Source of the DNA: Nakamurella lactea DSM 19367
GTDB taxonomy: Bacteria > Actinomycetota > Actinomycetes > Mycobacteriales > Nakamurellaceae
Assembly (NCBI RefSeq): GCF_000426645.1
Contig: NZ_KE384549.1
Span: forward strand, 277,001 to 341,000
DNA length: 64,000 bases
Direction of reading: 5' to 3'
The notes under the pieces were generated by a model that had not been told where the DNA came from, did not search any database, and saw only the letters and a list, made by a program, of their open reading frames with translations. The translations under genes and the position numbers were made by a program. Below, piece by piece: positions 18,188-27,708 of this stretch. Numbering within the stretch: position 1 is the first letter of the stretch; each line of letters starts with the position of its first letter.

Positions 18188-19297
18188 ATGCAGTTCGGAA
18201 TCTTCTCGGTCGGGGACGTCACGCCGGACCCGACAACCGGTCGCACGCCGACCGAGCACGAGCGGATCAAGGCGATGATCGCCATCGCCGAGAAGGCCGA
18301 GGAGGTCGGGCTGGACGTGTTCGCCACCGGCGAGCACCACAACCCGCCGTTCGTGCCGTCCTCGCCGACCACCATGCTCGGCTACCTGGCAGCGAAGACC
18401 CAGAAGCTGATCCTGTCCACCGCGACCACGCTGATCACCACCAACGACCCGGTGAAGATCGCCGAGGACTTCGCGATGCTGCAGCACATCGCCGACGGCT
18501 GGGTGGACCTGATGCTCGGCCGCGGCAACACCGGGCCGGTCTATCCCTGGTTCGGCCAGGACATCCGCAACGGCATCCCGCTGTCCCTGGAGAACTACGA
18601 CCTGCTCCGCCGATTGTGGACCGAGGACGTGGTCGACTGGCAGGGCAAGTTCCGCTCGCCGCTGCAGTCGTTCACCGCCACTCCGCGGCCGTTGGACGGC
18701 GTCGCGCCGTTCGTCTGGCACGGCTCCATCCGCAGCCCGGAGATCGCCGAACAGGCCGCCTACTACGGCGACGGCTTCTTCCACAACAACATCTTCTGGC
18801 CGATGAGCCACACCCGGCAGATGATCGAGCTGTACCGCAACAGGTTCGAGCACTACGGACACGGCGACGCGGACCAGGCGATCGTCGGCCTCGGCGGACA
18901 GGCGTTCATCCGGAAGAACTCGCAGGACGCCGTCAACGAGTTCCGGCCGTACTTCGACCACGCCCCGGTCTACGGCGGCGGCCCGAGCCTTGAGGACTTC
19001 TCCCGGCAGACCCCGCTCACCGTCGGCAGCCCGCAGCAGGTGATCGAGCGCACGCTGAGCTTCCGCGACTATGCCGGGGACTACCAGCGTCAGCTGTTCC
19101 TGATGGACCACGCCGGACTCCCGTTGAAGACCGTGCTGGAACAGCTCGACCTGCTCGGCGAGGAAGTGGTCCCGGTGCTGCGCAAGGAGTTCGCCGCACT
19201 GCGGCCGGCGCACGTGCCCGCAGGGCCGACCCACGCGAGCCTGCTGGCCGCGCAGTCGGCGAAGAACGAAGCGAACGCACAGGAGCTGACGGTATGA
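18188..19297 (+). CDS. FMN-dependent luciferase-like monooxygenase, CE1758 family
   Basis: Luciferase-like oxidoreductase of 369 residues. MQFGIFSVGDVTPDPTTGRT at the start, ATGEHHNPPFVPSSP, and MLGRGNTGPVYPWFG are the hallmarks of the CE1758 family. These proteins are encoded next to a dedicated flavin reductase, as here, and probably oxygenate an unknown substrate with reduced FMN. Start ATG 18188 follows GGAGG at 18178-18182; a longer frame to 18104 would overlap the previous gene. Stop overlaps the reductase start (ATGA). Confidence 0.87.
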   Translation: MQFGIFSVGDVTPDPTTGRTPTEHERIKAMIAIAEKAEEVGLDVFATGEHHNPPFVPSSPTTMLGYLAAKTQKLILSTATTLITTNDPVKIAEDFAMLQHIADGWVDLMLGRGNTGPVYPWFGQDIRNGIPLSLENYDLLRRLWTEDVVDWQGKFRSPLQSFTATPRPLDGVAPFVWHGSIRSPEIAEQAAYYGDGFFHNNIFWPMSHTRQMIELYRNRFEHYGHGDADQAIVGLGGQAFIRKNSQDAVNEFRPYFDHAPVYGGGPSLEDFSRQTPLTVGSPQQVIERTLSFRDYAGDYQRQLFLMDHAGLPLKTVLEQLDLLGEEVVPVLRKEFAALRPAHVPAGPTHASLLAAQSAKNEANAQELTV

Positions 19298-19974
19298 CCA
19301 GGATTGCCGTGCTGAGCGCCGGGCTGAGCAACCCGTCCTCCACCCGCCTGCTCGCGGATCGGCTGACCGACCGGGTGGTCGGCCGGCTGTCCACCGGATC
19401 GCCGGACGGTGACGACACGCAGGGCGGGGTGCGGGTCGACGTCATCGAAGTACGCGAGCTCGCGCACCCGCTGGCCGACAACCTGTTGACCGGGTTCCCC
19501 AGCGGCGCCCTGGAGGCGGCGATCGAGGCGGTCCGCGCCGCCGACGCGCTGATCGTCGTCAGCCCGGTCTTCGCCGCGTCGTACTCGGGCCTGTTCAAGA
19601 TGTTCTTCGACGTGCTGGAACCCGATCTGCTGCGCGGCAAGCCGGTACTGCTGGCAGCGACCGCCGGCACCGCGCGGCACAGCCTGGTCCTTGAGCACGC
19701 GTTGCGGCCGCTATTCGCCTACCTTGGCGCGACCACGGTGCCGACCGCGGTGTTCGCCGCGTCCGAGGACTGGGGCTCGGCCGCCGCCGGCGGTCCCAGT
19801 CTGAACGACCGGATCGACCGCGCCGCAACGGAACTCGCTGCGCTGCTGGCTCCGGTGCCCGCGGTGTCCGGCACCGATCACGCCGACCGGGCCCGACCGC
19901 ACCGGTGGGGGAGCGCCGACGGCTTCGAGCACCCGGTCGAGTTCACCGACCTGCTGCGGAGCGTGCAGGCCTGA
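19294..19974 (+). CDS. NADPH-dependent FMN reductase, CE1759 family
   Basis: Flavodoxin-fold FMN reductase of 226 residues: TRIAVLSAGLSNPSSTRLLADRL at the start, then IVVSPVFAASYSGLFKMFFDVLEPDLLRGKPVLLAATAG-type FMN-binding loop (key SPVFAASYSGLFKMFFD). CE1759-family proteins are the paired reductases of CE1758-family monooxygenases and presumably supply FMNH2. ATG 19294 overlaps the monooxygenase stop by four bases, so translation is coupled. Confidence 0.88.
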   Translation: MTRIAVLSAGLSNPSSTRLLADRLTDRVVGRLSTGSPDGDDTQGGVRVDVIEVRELAHPLADNLLTGFPSGALEAAIEAVRAADALIVVSPVFAASYSGLFKMFFDVLEPDLLRGKPVLLAATAGTARHSLVLEHALRPLFAYLGATTVPTAVFAASEDWGSAAAGGPSLNDRIDRAATELAALLAPVPAVSGTDHADRARPHRWGSADGFEHPVEFTDLLRSVQA

Positions 19975-20063
19975 TCCTGCCGTCGGTGGCATGGTCGGTG
20001 GTGTCGTGATGGCGGAAACCAATCAGGTGGCGGGCAGCGGTGCCGATCCGGTCCAATGGACCG

Positions 20064-21371
20064 ATGGCATCCAGCAAGAGCAGCAAGCCCACCCGCACCG
20101 GCGGCAGGAAGGCCGGCACGAAGCGGCCGACACCGCCGCACCTGGTCGAACCGAAGCTGAAGTACGTCACCGATCGGACGTACCAGGCCTACCACGCAGC
20201 GGTTTCCCGAGGCTTCCAGGAGGAGGACCGGCCGGAGATCGTCGAATTCGATCGTGGCTTGCTGGAGAACGGCCGGACGTTCGGATTCACCGACGGCGCG
20301 CGATGGGTCTCCACCTGTTGTGCGTTCAGCCGGTCGATCAGCGTGCCGGGTGGCGCCGATCTGCCGGTGGCCGCGGTGTCGGTGGTCACCGTTTCGCCTC
20401 CGTTCCGCCGCCGCGGTCTGCTCACCGCGATGATGAAGCACCAGCTCGAGGACGTTGCCCGGCGTGGCGAGCCGCTGGCCGCGCTCTGGGCGACGGAGTC
20501 GTTGATCTACGGCCGGTTCGGCTACGCCCCTGCGGTTTCCAGGGCCCGGTTGAACGGTGAGAACCAGCGGCTGCAGTTCCTGCCGGGGGTGCAGCCGACC
20601 GGCTCGGTCGACGAAGTGGACCGGGAGCAGTTCCTCTCGGTCGCCAGGGCCCTGCACGAAGCTGGTCGGGCAGATCGGCCGGGTGGGCTCAACCGCACCG
20701 ATGTGTGGTGGGACGCCTACCTCTTCGATTTCGAGTTCAGCCGCGGCGGAGCCTCCGAGCTGCGATATGTGCTGCACTACAGCGATTCCGGTGACGTCGA
20801 CGGGTTCGCCTACTATCGGTTCAAGGAAGATTCGGACGAGACGGGCCCGATCGGCGAAGTACGCATCAACGAGGTACGCGCCGACGATCCCGGCGCGGTT
20901 GCCGGCCTCTGGCGATATCTGCTCGACCTCGACCTGGCCAGAACGTTCCGCATGCGCAACGCACCCGTTGACGAACCGCTGCGGCATCTGGTGACCGATG
21001 CCAGGGCCGTCCGCACCGAGATCACCGACAGCCTGTACCTGCGGATCGTCGACCTGACGGCGGCGTTACGGGCCCGCCGCTATCTGACCGAGATCGACCT
21101 GGTGATCGAGGTGGCGGATGCGTTGCTGCCGGCCAACAACGGCAAGTTCCGGCTGCGGGCCGGTACCGACCATGCCGAGGTCACCAGGTCGAGGTCGGAG
21201 CCTGATCTGTCGCTGTCGATCCTGGAGCTGGGTGCCGTTTACCTCGGTGGCGTCCGGCTGACCGATCTGCATCGAGCGGGCCGGGTCGCCGAGCACACCG
21301 CCGATGCGGTAGCGGCTGCTTCGGCCGCCTTCGGCTGGCATCGCGAGCCGTTCTGTCCCGACCCGTTCTGA
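20064..21371 (+). CDS. Eis-like GNAT N-acetyltransferase
   Basis: Protein of about 435 residues with the three-part Eis architecture: an N-terminal GNAT domain (VVTVSPPFRRRGLLTAMM holds the acetyl-CoA loop RRRGLL), a second GNAT-like domain starting after FGYAPA, and a C-terminal SCP2-like domain. It ends in a terminal Phe (CPDPF); in M. tuberculosis Eis the C-terminal carboxylate of Phe402 is the catalytic base, so this is consistent with activity. Eis enzymes acetylate amines including aminoglycosides. I start at ATG 20064; an upstream ATG at 20040 is also open. The natural substrate is unknown. Confidence 0.87.
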   Translation: MASSKSSKPTRTGGRKAGTKRPTPPHLVEPKLKYVTDRTYQAYHAAVSRGFQEEDRPEIVEFDRGLLENGRTFGFTDGARWVSTCCAFSRSISVPGGADLPVAAVSVVTVSPPFRRRGLLTAMMKHQLEDVARRGEPLAALWATESLIYGRFGYAPAVSRARLNGENQRLQFLPGVQPTGSVDEVDREQFLSVARALHEAGRADRPGGLNRTDVWWDAYLFDFEFSRGGASELRYVLHYSDSGDVDGFAYYRFKEDSDETGPIGEVRINEVRADDPGAVAGLWRYLLDLDLARTFRMRNAPVDEPLRHLVTDARAVRTEITDSLYLRIVDLTAALRARRYLTEIDLVIEVADALLPANNGKFRLRAGTDHAEVTRSRSEPDLSLSILELGAVYLGGVRLTDLHRAGRVAEHTADAVAAASAAFGWHREPFCPDPF

Positions 21372-21391
21372 GCAGCCGGCCGGCCGGCTAC

Positions 21392-23374
21392 TCAGGGCTG
21401 GACGGCCGCGACCAGCGCTGCCGGCAGGTCCGCGGTGTTGACGTGCTGGTAGCTGCCGTTGCCGGCGGCCGCCAGCTCGCCGAGGGCGTCGCCGGGCGCG
21501 GCGTCGCCGACCCCGATGACGTCCAGCCGCAGGCTCGGGTTGGCGTCGGCGATGGCGGAGATGGCGGCGATCACCGACGCCCGCGGGGTGTTCGGGGTCT
21601 GATCGGCGCCGTCGGTCACCAACACCACCCGGCCGGGCAGGGTAGCCGTTGCGGTCGTGGCCGCTTCGGTCATCACCGCAGGGGTGGCGGCGTAGTAGCG
21701 CTTCGCGCCGTCGGCGGTCAGCTGCCCGATTGCCTGCTGCAGAGCCGATTTCCGGATCCCGCCGTCGACCGCGCCGGTCAGCGGACCGGTGGTGACCAGC
21801 TGCGCGTAACCGGCGTCACCCGCGGTCGACGAGGTCTCCCACAGGCCGATCCCGACGTTGCCCGCGTTGCCCAGTACGTCCGTCAGCCCCTGCTGCAACC
21901 ACTGGATCCGGGTCTTGCCGTCGATCACCGCCGCCCAGCTGGCCGCGGTGTCGACCAGCAGGGTGACATTGGCGCTGGGCGTTGCCGGTGGGGTGGTATG
22001 CACCGAACTGGTGCGGGTGGTGGCCGGTGGCCGGGAGCCGCTCGAGGTGGTCGGCTTGACCGCGGTGGTCGTGGTGGCCACCGTGCTCCTCGGTGTCGAC
22101 GTGCTCTTGGGTGTTGTGGTGCGCGGGGTTGCGGTGGCAGAACCGGTCGGCGGCGCGATGATCCCGGCACCGGCCCCGGTGGACACCGAGGGCGTCGCGG
22201 CGCCGGTGGTTGACGAGCTGACCGCGGGCGGGCTGCCGGTGGCGCCATCGCCCGGCACCGTAGGCATGCTGCCCGGGAACCCGAGCGCCGCCGCGACGGC
22301 GGCGCTGACTCCGGCGTCGGCCGGCGGCAGCGGGGTGACCGGTGTGCTGCTCCGGACGCCGCTGCCGGCGGAAGACTTCGCCCCGGGCACCCGGAAATGC
22401 GCGGCCGTCAGTACCGCTGTGCCCTGCGGGCTCCTGGTGAACGCGGTGAACTGGCTGGCCGCGTCCCGCACGGTCGGGGTCACCCAGTCGGCGGACAGTG
22501 CCACCGCGAACAGCTGATCGCCGGCCGTCGGCCCGCTCGGATAAACGGCGGCGAGTGCCGAGTCGTTGCCGGTGTTGAACGCCGCGAGGTCCGCTTCGGT
22601 CACCGGGACGGCGCCGGGCGAGTTGCCGCCGGCGAGCTGATCGAGGGCGTCGCCGGTGGTGGGTTGATCGGTGCCGGCGGTGCGTAGCGACCGGAGCTCG
22701 GCAGCGCCGCGCTCGACCTTCGCGACGGTGACGGCCGCTCCGTCGGAACCCAGCATCGACTCCGCGGCGTACCCGGTCGCCCGGTTGGTCCGCGGATCGC
22801 TGAGCCGTAGTGGAATCGGCTTGCCGTCGGCACTGCGCGCCGACCCGCCCGATCCGAGTTCGGACGGCAGCTTCTGCCAGCTGAGTCCGGTTGCCCGCGC
22901 GGCGTCGGCGTCGCGCATCGCCAGTACCACCGGTGAGGTGGCCAGCGGGTCGGCGTCGCGGCCGGCGGTCAGATCTGACGCCTGCGCATCGACGTCCAGC
23001 AGTGTGCTGCCGTCGTCGGTCAGCCACACCCCAGGAGCGGGTTCGGACCTGCCCTGCCAGTGGTCGATCAGGGCGGCCGCCGCGGTCGGCCCCGGCAGGC
23101 TGGTGACGCTGGTGGTCAGGCAGGTGGAGCGGGCAACCGGCAGGGTGGCGTTGAAGGCGTCGCTGAGCGCCCTGGCTGCCGGCGAGGCGCCCGAGGAAGC
23201 GAGCAGCGGAAGGGTGGCGCTACCGGTGCACTCACCGGTGTCCGCGGCGTCGTGGTTGCGGAGCAGTGCGAAGTAGGCGATGGTGCCGGCCACCAGCACG
23301 ACGATCACCGACAGCACCAGGATCGGCCAACCGGCGATGCCGCGCTTGCGTCCCTCGGCGATATGCCGACCCAT
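21392..23374 (-). CDS. Substrate-binding and VWA domain membrane-anchored protein
   Basis: Protein of 660 residues. Residues 1-14 are basic, 15-37 form a membrane helix, about 45-330 resemble a periplasmic substrate-binding fold, 340-460 are a Pro/Ser/Thr-rich linker with repeated TTP/TPR patterns, and 470-660 a von Willebrand A domain (NVTLLVDTAASW, VVLVTDGADQTPN). The first metal-site motif, normally DxSxS, reads DTAAS, so metal binding may be weakened. ATG 23374 follows AGGAGG. Similar proteins in actinobacteria are of unknown function; divergent from pspA. Confidence 0.78.
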   Translation of the reverse strand: MGRHIAEGRKRGIAGWPILVLSVIVVLVAGTIAYFALLRNHDAADTGECTGSATLPLLASSGASPAARALSDAFNATLPVARSTCLTTSVTSLPGPTAAAALIDHWQGRSEPAPGVWLTDDGSTLLDVDAQASDLTAGRDADPLATSPVVLAMRDADAARATGLSWQKLPSELGSGGSARSADGKPIPLRLSDPRTNRATGYAAESMLGSDGAAVTVAKVERGAAELRSLRTAGTDQPTTGDALDQLAGGNSPGAVPVTEADLAAFNTGNDSALAAVYPSGPTAGDQLFAVALSADWVTPTVRDAASQFTAFTRSPQGTAVLTAAHFRVPGAKSSAGSGVRSSTPVTPLPPADAGVSAAVAAALGFPGSMPTVPGDGATGSPPAVSSSTTGAATPSVSTGAGAGIIAPPTGSATATPRTTTPKSTSTPRSTVATTTTAVKPTTSSGSRPPATTRTSSVHTTPPATPSANVTLLVDTAASWAAVIDGKTRIQWLQQGLTDVLGNAGNVGIGLWETSSTAGDAGYAQLVTTGPLTGAVDGGIRKSALQQAIGQLTADGAKRYYAATPAVMTEAATTATATLPGRVVLVTDGADQTPNTPRASVIAAISAIADANPSLRLDVIGVGDAAPGDALGELAAAGNGSYQHVNTADLPAALVAAVQP

Positions 23375-23581
23375 CGAACCCTCCTGTGACGATCGTTGCC
23401 GTGCGGTCGGCAGACCGCGGATGCGGTCATCGCCGCAGCGATCGGTTGCCGGTGTCGAGCCGATCGGGTGAATGACCCGACCCGAGAACGCAGATCCGGT
23501 GCTCGAAGTGTTCACTGTAACGATGCGGTGCGCCGTGCGGCCGACGACGACCACACCCGGTGACCGATCCCCGGTACCGCG

Positions 23582-23597
23582 TCAGGGAGATCCCTGA
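23582..23597. promoter_or_regulatory. Palindrome TCAGGGA-GA-TCCCTGA in the pspA leader
   Basis: Seven-base exact inverted repeat with a two-base spacer, 140 bases before pspA. The 363-bp gap 23375-23737 between the VWA gene and pspA holds both divergent promoters and no gene. In mycobacteria pspA is under ClgR; I see no clear ClgR box, so this palindrome is the best operator candidate. Confidence 0.45.
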
Positions 23598-23737
23598 GCA
23601 GCCCCTCGTCGCCCGAGGAAATGCCCTGAAGATCCCCCAGGATGCGGTTACGGGGTGGAAGCTGTGCCGAGTACCTGACACGATGGAGCAGACACCGCCC
23701 TGCCCGGGGCGGTTCGCGCGAGAGGATCCGAACCGAT

Positions 23738-24565
23738 ATGGCCAACCCGTTCGTCAAGGCTTGGAAGTACCTGATGGCGTTGTTCTCGTCGAAGGTGGAC
23801 GAGTACGCGGACCCGAAGGTGCAGATCCAGCAGGCCATCGAGGATGCTCAGCGGCAGCACGCGGCGCTGAGCCAGCAGGCCGCCGCCGTGATCGGCAACC
23901 AGCGGCAGTTGGAGATGAAGCTGACCCGCCAGATGGGCGACGTCGAGCGGTTGCAGGCGTCCGCCCGCCAGGCGCTGGTGCTGGCCGACGAGGCCAGGGC
24001 CAAGGGCGACTCGGCCAAGGCCACCGAGTACGAGCAGACCGCCACCGCCTTCGCCACCCAGCTGGTCGCCGCCGAGCAGCAGATGGAAGACCTCAAGGGC
24101 ATGCACGATCAGGCCCTGCAGGCGGCGGGACAGGCGAAGAAGGCCGTCGAGAACAACGCCATGCAGCTGCAGACCAAGCTGGCCGAGCGCACCAAGCTGC
24201 TCTCCCAGCTGGACCAGGCGAAGATGCAGGAACAGATCTCCTCGTCGATGCAGAGCATGCAGAGCATCGGCGCGCCGGGGAACACGCCGACCCTGGACGA
24301 GGTCAGGGACAAGATCGAGCGCCGGTACGCGAACGCGCTGGGCTCCGCCGAACTGGCCGAGAACTCCGTCGAGGGCCGGATGATCGAGGTGCAGAAGTCG
24401 ACGTTGGACATGGCCGGCTCGTCGCGCCTGGAACAGCTCAGGCAGCAGTTGCACCCGGAACTCGCCGCGCAGCAGACCAGGGCGATCGACCAGTCGACGA
24501 CCCCGGCAACGCCCGACGTGACCAAGCAGGCGGCGCCGCAGCAGCAGCCGAACCAGCAGAACTGA
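23738..24565 (+). CDS. pspA: PspA/IM30 family membrane-stress protein
   Basis: Peripheral membrane protein of 275 residues, coiled coil from about 25 to 225: [20 protein letters not shown] amphipathic helix, [18 protein letters not shown], then long heptad-rich helices and a Gln/Pro-rich tail. PspA proteins oligomerise on damaged membranes and maintain the proton gradient. Start ATG 23738 is fixed by the conserved N-terminus; the frame is open back to 23642. Equivalent of Rv2744c, which also lies near recA. A strong hairpin terminator follows. Confidence 0.9.
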   Translation: MANPFVKAWKYLMALFSSKVDEYADPKVQIQQAIEDAQRQHAALSQQAAAVIGNQRQLEMKLTRQMGDVERLQASARQALVLADEARAKGDSAKATEYEQTATAFATQLVAAEQQMEDLKGMHDQALQAAGQAKKAVENNAMQLQTKLAERTKLLSQLDQAKMQEQISSSMQSMQSIGAPGNTPTLDEVRDKIERRYANALGSAELAENSVEGRMIEVQKSTLDMAGSSRLEQLRQQLHPELAAQQTRAIDQSTTPATPDVTKQAAPQQQPNQQN

Positions 24566-24607
24566 CGCAGCTCAACACGCAGTCCCACCCGCAGTCCCAC
24601 ATCACGT

Positions 24608-24645
24608 CGGCGCCGGCCGGAGCACACCCGCTCCGGCCGGCGCCG
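24608..24645 (+). terminator. Hairpin terminator after pspA
   Basis: A perfect 15-bp stem (24608-24622 with 24631-24645, CGGCGCCGGCCGGAG arm) and 8-base loop, followed by TTTGT. It separates pspA from the Hsp70-like gene. Confidence 0.8.
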
Positions 24646-24803
24646 TTTGTCCGGGTTTCGCCGCCCTCTGCGCCACCGGCGTGACACACTGCGAACGGTG
24701 AGGATCTCGCCCGACGGTCCGGAGTGAGAGGGCAGGACTGAGCCAGTGGAGATCAGATGACGGCGAAGGGCCCTGGCAGGGCATTCTCCTCGGGGGTACG
24801 GCG

Positions 24804-27653
24804 ATGACCAGGGCGACCGGACCGGTGGTGATCGGGGTCGATTTCGGTACCTCGAACACGGTTGCGGCGCTGGCGGTCCCGGGCCGGGCGCCGCGGATCC
24901 TGTCGATCGACGGCTCGAGCTGGCTGCCGTCAGCCGTGTTCCTCACCGACGACGGCGGCCTGACCGTCGGACGCGACGCCGAGCGTCGCGCCCGACTGGC
25001 CCCGGAGCGGTTCGAGCCGAACCCGAAACGCCGGATCGACGACGGCGAGATGCTGCTGGGCAGCGCCGTGGTGCCCGTCGAAGACGCCATCGCGGCAGTG
25101 CTGCGCCGGGTTGCCGAAGAGGCGCAGCGACAGCTGGACGGCCGGTCGCCCGATGTGGCCGTGCTCAGTCATCCCGCCCGATGGGGTTCGACCAGACGCG
25201 CGGCACTGACCTCGGCGGCCCGGCGGGCCGGCCTGGCCGAGCGGGTGACGCTGGTGCCCGAACCGGTCGCCGCCGCAGTGCATTTCGGCTCCCTGCAGGA
25301 CGCCGGCGAGCGGGCGGCGGGGGCGTCCGTCGGTGGCCGGCCGCTGGCCGTCTACGACCTCGGCGGCGGCACCTTCGACTGCGCGGTGGTGACCACCGCC
25401 GACGGACGGTACGCGGTGGCCGCGGACGACGGCCTGATCGATGTCGGCGGCGTGGATTTCGACCAGGCGGTGCTCGACCACCTCGGCCGCACCAGCTCGG
25501 CCGCCGGGCCGAACGAGTGGCGGAACCTGCTGCGGCCGCAGAGCTCGGCCGATCGGCGGGCGGCCAGGGCGATCGCCGAGGACGTCCGGTCGGCCAAGGA
25601 GACGCTGTCCCGGTACTCACAGGCCGAGGTGCCGCTGCCGCAGCCGTTCAGCGACGCGCTGATCTCCCGGAACGAGTTCGAGGGATTGATCCGGCCGATG
25701 GTGATCCGCACCGTCGACGTGCTGGCTCGCACCATCGACCGTGCCGGGGTGACGCCGCGGCAGCTGGCCGGGATCTACCTGGTCGGCGGATCCAGCCGGA
25801 TCCCGTTGGTGGCCACCGAGATCGGCGAACGCATCGGGGTGGTTCCGACCACCCTGGACCAACCGGAGGCCACCGTCGCGCTGGGCGCCGCGCTGTGGGC
25901 GTCGGTGCAGCAGCAACCGGCAGCGGCCGCTCCGCCGATCGGTGCCACTTCGGGCCCGTCGGTTGCTGTGCTGTCGGGGCAGTCGGGGCAGTCGGGGCTG
26001 TCGGGGCAGTCGGGGCAGTCGGGGCAGTCAGGGCCGTCAGCGCAGTCGGGTACGTCGGCCGCCGGCCCGTCAGCCGCGGTGCCGTCTGGACCGTCACCGG
26101 CGGTGCCGTTCCCTTCGGAGCCGTCCCGGACGGTGCAACAGCACTGGGCGCCGGGCGGGCCGGACCGTTCCCGCCCGAACGAACCGAACGGACCGAACGG
26201 ACCTGGCGGACCTGGCGGACCTGGCGGGTCGGGCGGGCCGAGCGGCCCGAACGGGTCGTCGGCCGGCGCCGGACCCGGCCGGGGTGCGGCGCCACCGCGG
26301 CGCAAGTCCCGCCGCGGTGCGGTGATTGCGATCGCCGCCGCGGTGGTGGCGATCATCGCGGCCACGGTGATCGTCGTGCTGACCACCCGCGGAACGCCCG
26401 AGGCTGGGCCGGGGACCGACACGTCGACCCAGGGCACCGGCTCCAGATCCGGCACCAGCCCGACATCGTCGACGGGCGGATCAACGACCGGTGCGTCCAC
26501 GACCGGTGCGTCCACGACCACGGTGTCATCGGACAAGGTCGACCCCACCAAGTGCAAGGTCGACACGGTGAACGACCAGGGGCTGACGCCGTGCATGGCA
26601 TCGTTCGCCGGCGGCTTGGTGACCGGGGCCGAGTGCACGATCGACCCGAAGAAGCTGGGGATCACCGAGGAGGAGGCACAGGCGTTCACGACGCTCGCAA
26701 CGGTGTGGACGGCCTGCTTCAGCCAGGACAAGACAAAGCTGGCGATCCTGTTCCAGAACACCAGCGGCGGCAGCCGCGATGTCCTCTGGGAGGCGATGCT
26801 CGGGGCCGAGCCGCAGCTGACGCCGAAGACCTGCGGCAGCTACATCGGGACCGAGTCGCGGGGCGCATTTGTGTTCGGCACCTCCACCGACGACGGCGAG
26901 CCGATGCTGCTCTGGGAAGACACCGGGCGCCCGTTGTTGGGCATGCTGCGGCCGCCGGGGGCCGGCAGCCTGATCCCTGAGGCCGAACTCCGCAGCTATT
27001 TCGAGGAGCAGAGCGGGCTTGCCCTGACCGAGCAGGCCTGCACGAAGGTGCTCGCGGACACCGGCGTCGACGCGACCGACACCAACACCGGCACCGCCAC
27101 CGGCGGGAGCTCGACGTCGGCCGGGACCACGACCAGCGTCAACGAGTCGACGGTGCGGCCGGATGATCCGACGAAGTGCGTTGACGCTCCGCTGGACGCC
27201 AACAACATGTCCCCGTGCCTGCTGATGCTGGCCGGTAACGCGCCGTCGCTGAAGCCGACCTGCTTCACCGGCGCGAGCCTGGACAACCTCAAGGATCTGG
27301 GTGAGGACGTCGCCCCGAGCGTGGTCGCGGGCTGCGGGTTCACCCCTTCACTGATGACCGCGACGGTGATCTATCTGCAGTTCTCCGACACCGCCAAGAG
27401 CGAGCAGGTGTTCGCGGCGCTGGCGAAATCGGGAAAGAAGGTGCCGTGGGAACGGGCCGGCCGGCGTGGGACCGCGGTCAGTTCGCTGTCCGACGACGGC
27501 CGGACGGCCACCGTCACCTGGACCTTCGACGACATGCCGGTGGTGGTCTACGCCACCGGCCAGGGCGCGGCCGGGGCCACGGTGGAGGGCGAGTCGCTGA
27601 CGATGGCGATGGACACCTTCTGGAAGAGCTCGTTGCTGCCGATCAACCGATGA
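24804..27653 (+). CDS. Membrane-anchored Hsp70-like protein with extracytoplasmic repeat domain
   Basis: Chimeric protein of 949 residues. Residues 1-375 are an Hsp70/actin ATPase domain (VIGVDFGTSNTVAAL, AVYDLGGGTFDCAVV, GIYLVGGSSRIPLV), with no recognisable peptide-binding domain. Residues about 390-500 are a low-complexity Ser/Gly/Gln then Pro/Gly/Asn-rich linker with SGQ repeats, followed by one helix at about 504-529. The rest is outside the membrane and contains two related Cys-bearing modules, starting DPTKCKVDTVND...LTPC and DPTKCVDAPLDA...MSPC. Start ATG 24804 after GGGGG. Actinobacterial Hsp70-like membrane proteins of this layout are uncharacterised. It may signal or act on envelope stress with PspA upstream. 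Confidence 0.85.
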   Translation: MTRATGPVVIGVDFGTSNTVAALAVPGRAPRILSIDGSSWLPSAVFLTDDGGLTVGRDAERRARLAPERFEPNPKRRIDDGEMLLGSAVVPVEDAIAAVLRRVAEEAQRQLDGRSPDVAVLSHPARWGSTRRAALTSAARRAGLAERVTLVPEPVAAAVHFGSLQDAGERAAGASVGGRPLAVYDLGGGTFDCAVVTTADGRYAVAADDGLIDVGGVDFDQAVLDHLGRTSSAAGPNEWRNLLRPQSSADRRAARAIAEDVRSAKETLSRYSQAEVPLPQPFSDALISRNEFEGLIRPMVIRTVDVLARTIDRAGVTPRQLAGIYLVGGSSRIPLVATEIGERIGVVPTTLDQPEATVALGAALWASVQQQPAAAAPPIGATSGPSVAVLSGQSGQSGLSGQSGQSGQSGPSAQSGTSAAGPSAAVPSGPSPAVPFPSEPSRTVQQHWAPGGPDRSRPNEPNGPNGPGGPGGPGGSGGPSGPNGSSAGAGPGRGAAPPRRKSRRGAVIAIAAAVVAIIAATVIVVLTTRGTPEAGPGTDTSTQGTGSRSGTSPTSSTGGSTTGASTTGASTTTVSSDKVDPTKCKVDTVNDQGLTPCMASFAGGLVTGAECTIDPKKLGITEEEAQAFTTLATVWTACFSQDKTKLAILFQNTSGGSRDVLWEAMLGAEPQLTPKTCGSYIGTESRGAFVFGTSTDDGEPMLLWEDTGRPLLGMLRPPGAGSLIPEAELRSYFEEQSGLALTEQACTKVLADTGVDATDTNTGTATGGSSTSAGTTTSVNESTVRPDDPTKCVDAPLDANNMSPCLLMLAGNAPSLKPTCFTGASLDNLKDLGEDVAPSVVAGCGFTPSLMTATVIYLQFSDTAKSEQVFAALAKSGKKVPWERAGRRGTAVSSLSDDGRTATVTWTFDDMPVVVYATGQGAAGATVEGESLTMAMDTFWKSSLLPINR
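25975..26048 (+). repeat. SGQ-encoding short tandem repeat in the Hsp70-like gene
   Basis: Nine-base TCGGGGCAG-type units repeat about seven times with small variations and encode a run of Ser-Gly-Gln triplets in the linker before the membrane helix. Likely length-variable between strains. Confidence 0.85.
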
Positions 27654-27708
27654 CCGGCTGCGGTGGATCGCCGGTCCGGCCGTCACCACCGATCGGTAGG
27701 CTCTGGCC

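Noticed and set aside
21374-21389. 16-bp palindrome AGCCGGCCGGCCGGCT as terminator between the Eis-like and VWA genes
   Set aside because: Perfect palindrome without a loop and of simple GGCC repeats; expected by composition, so not listed as a terminator.
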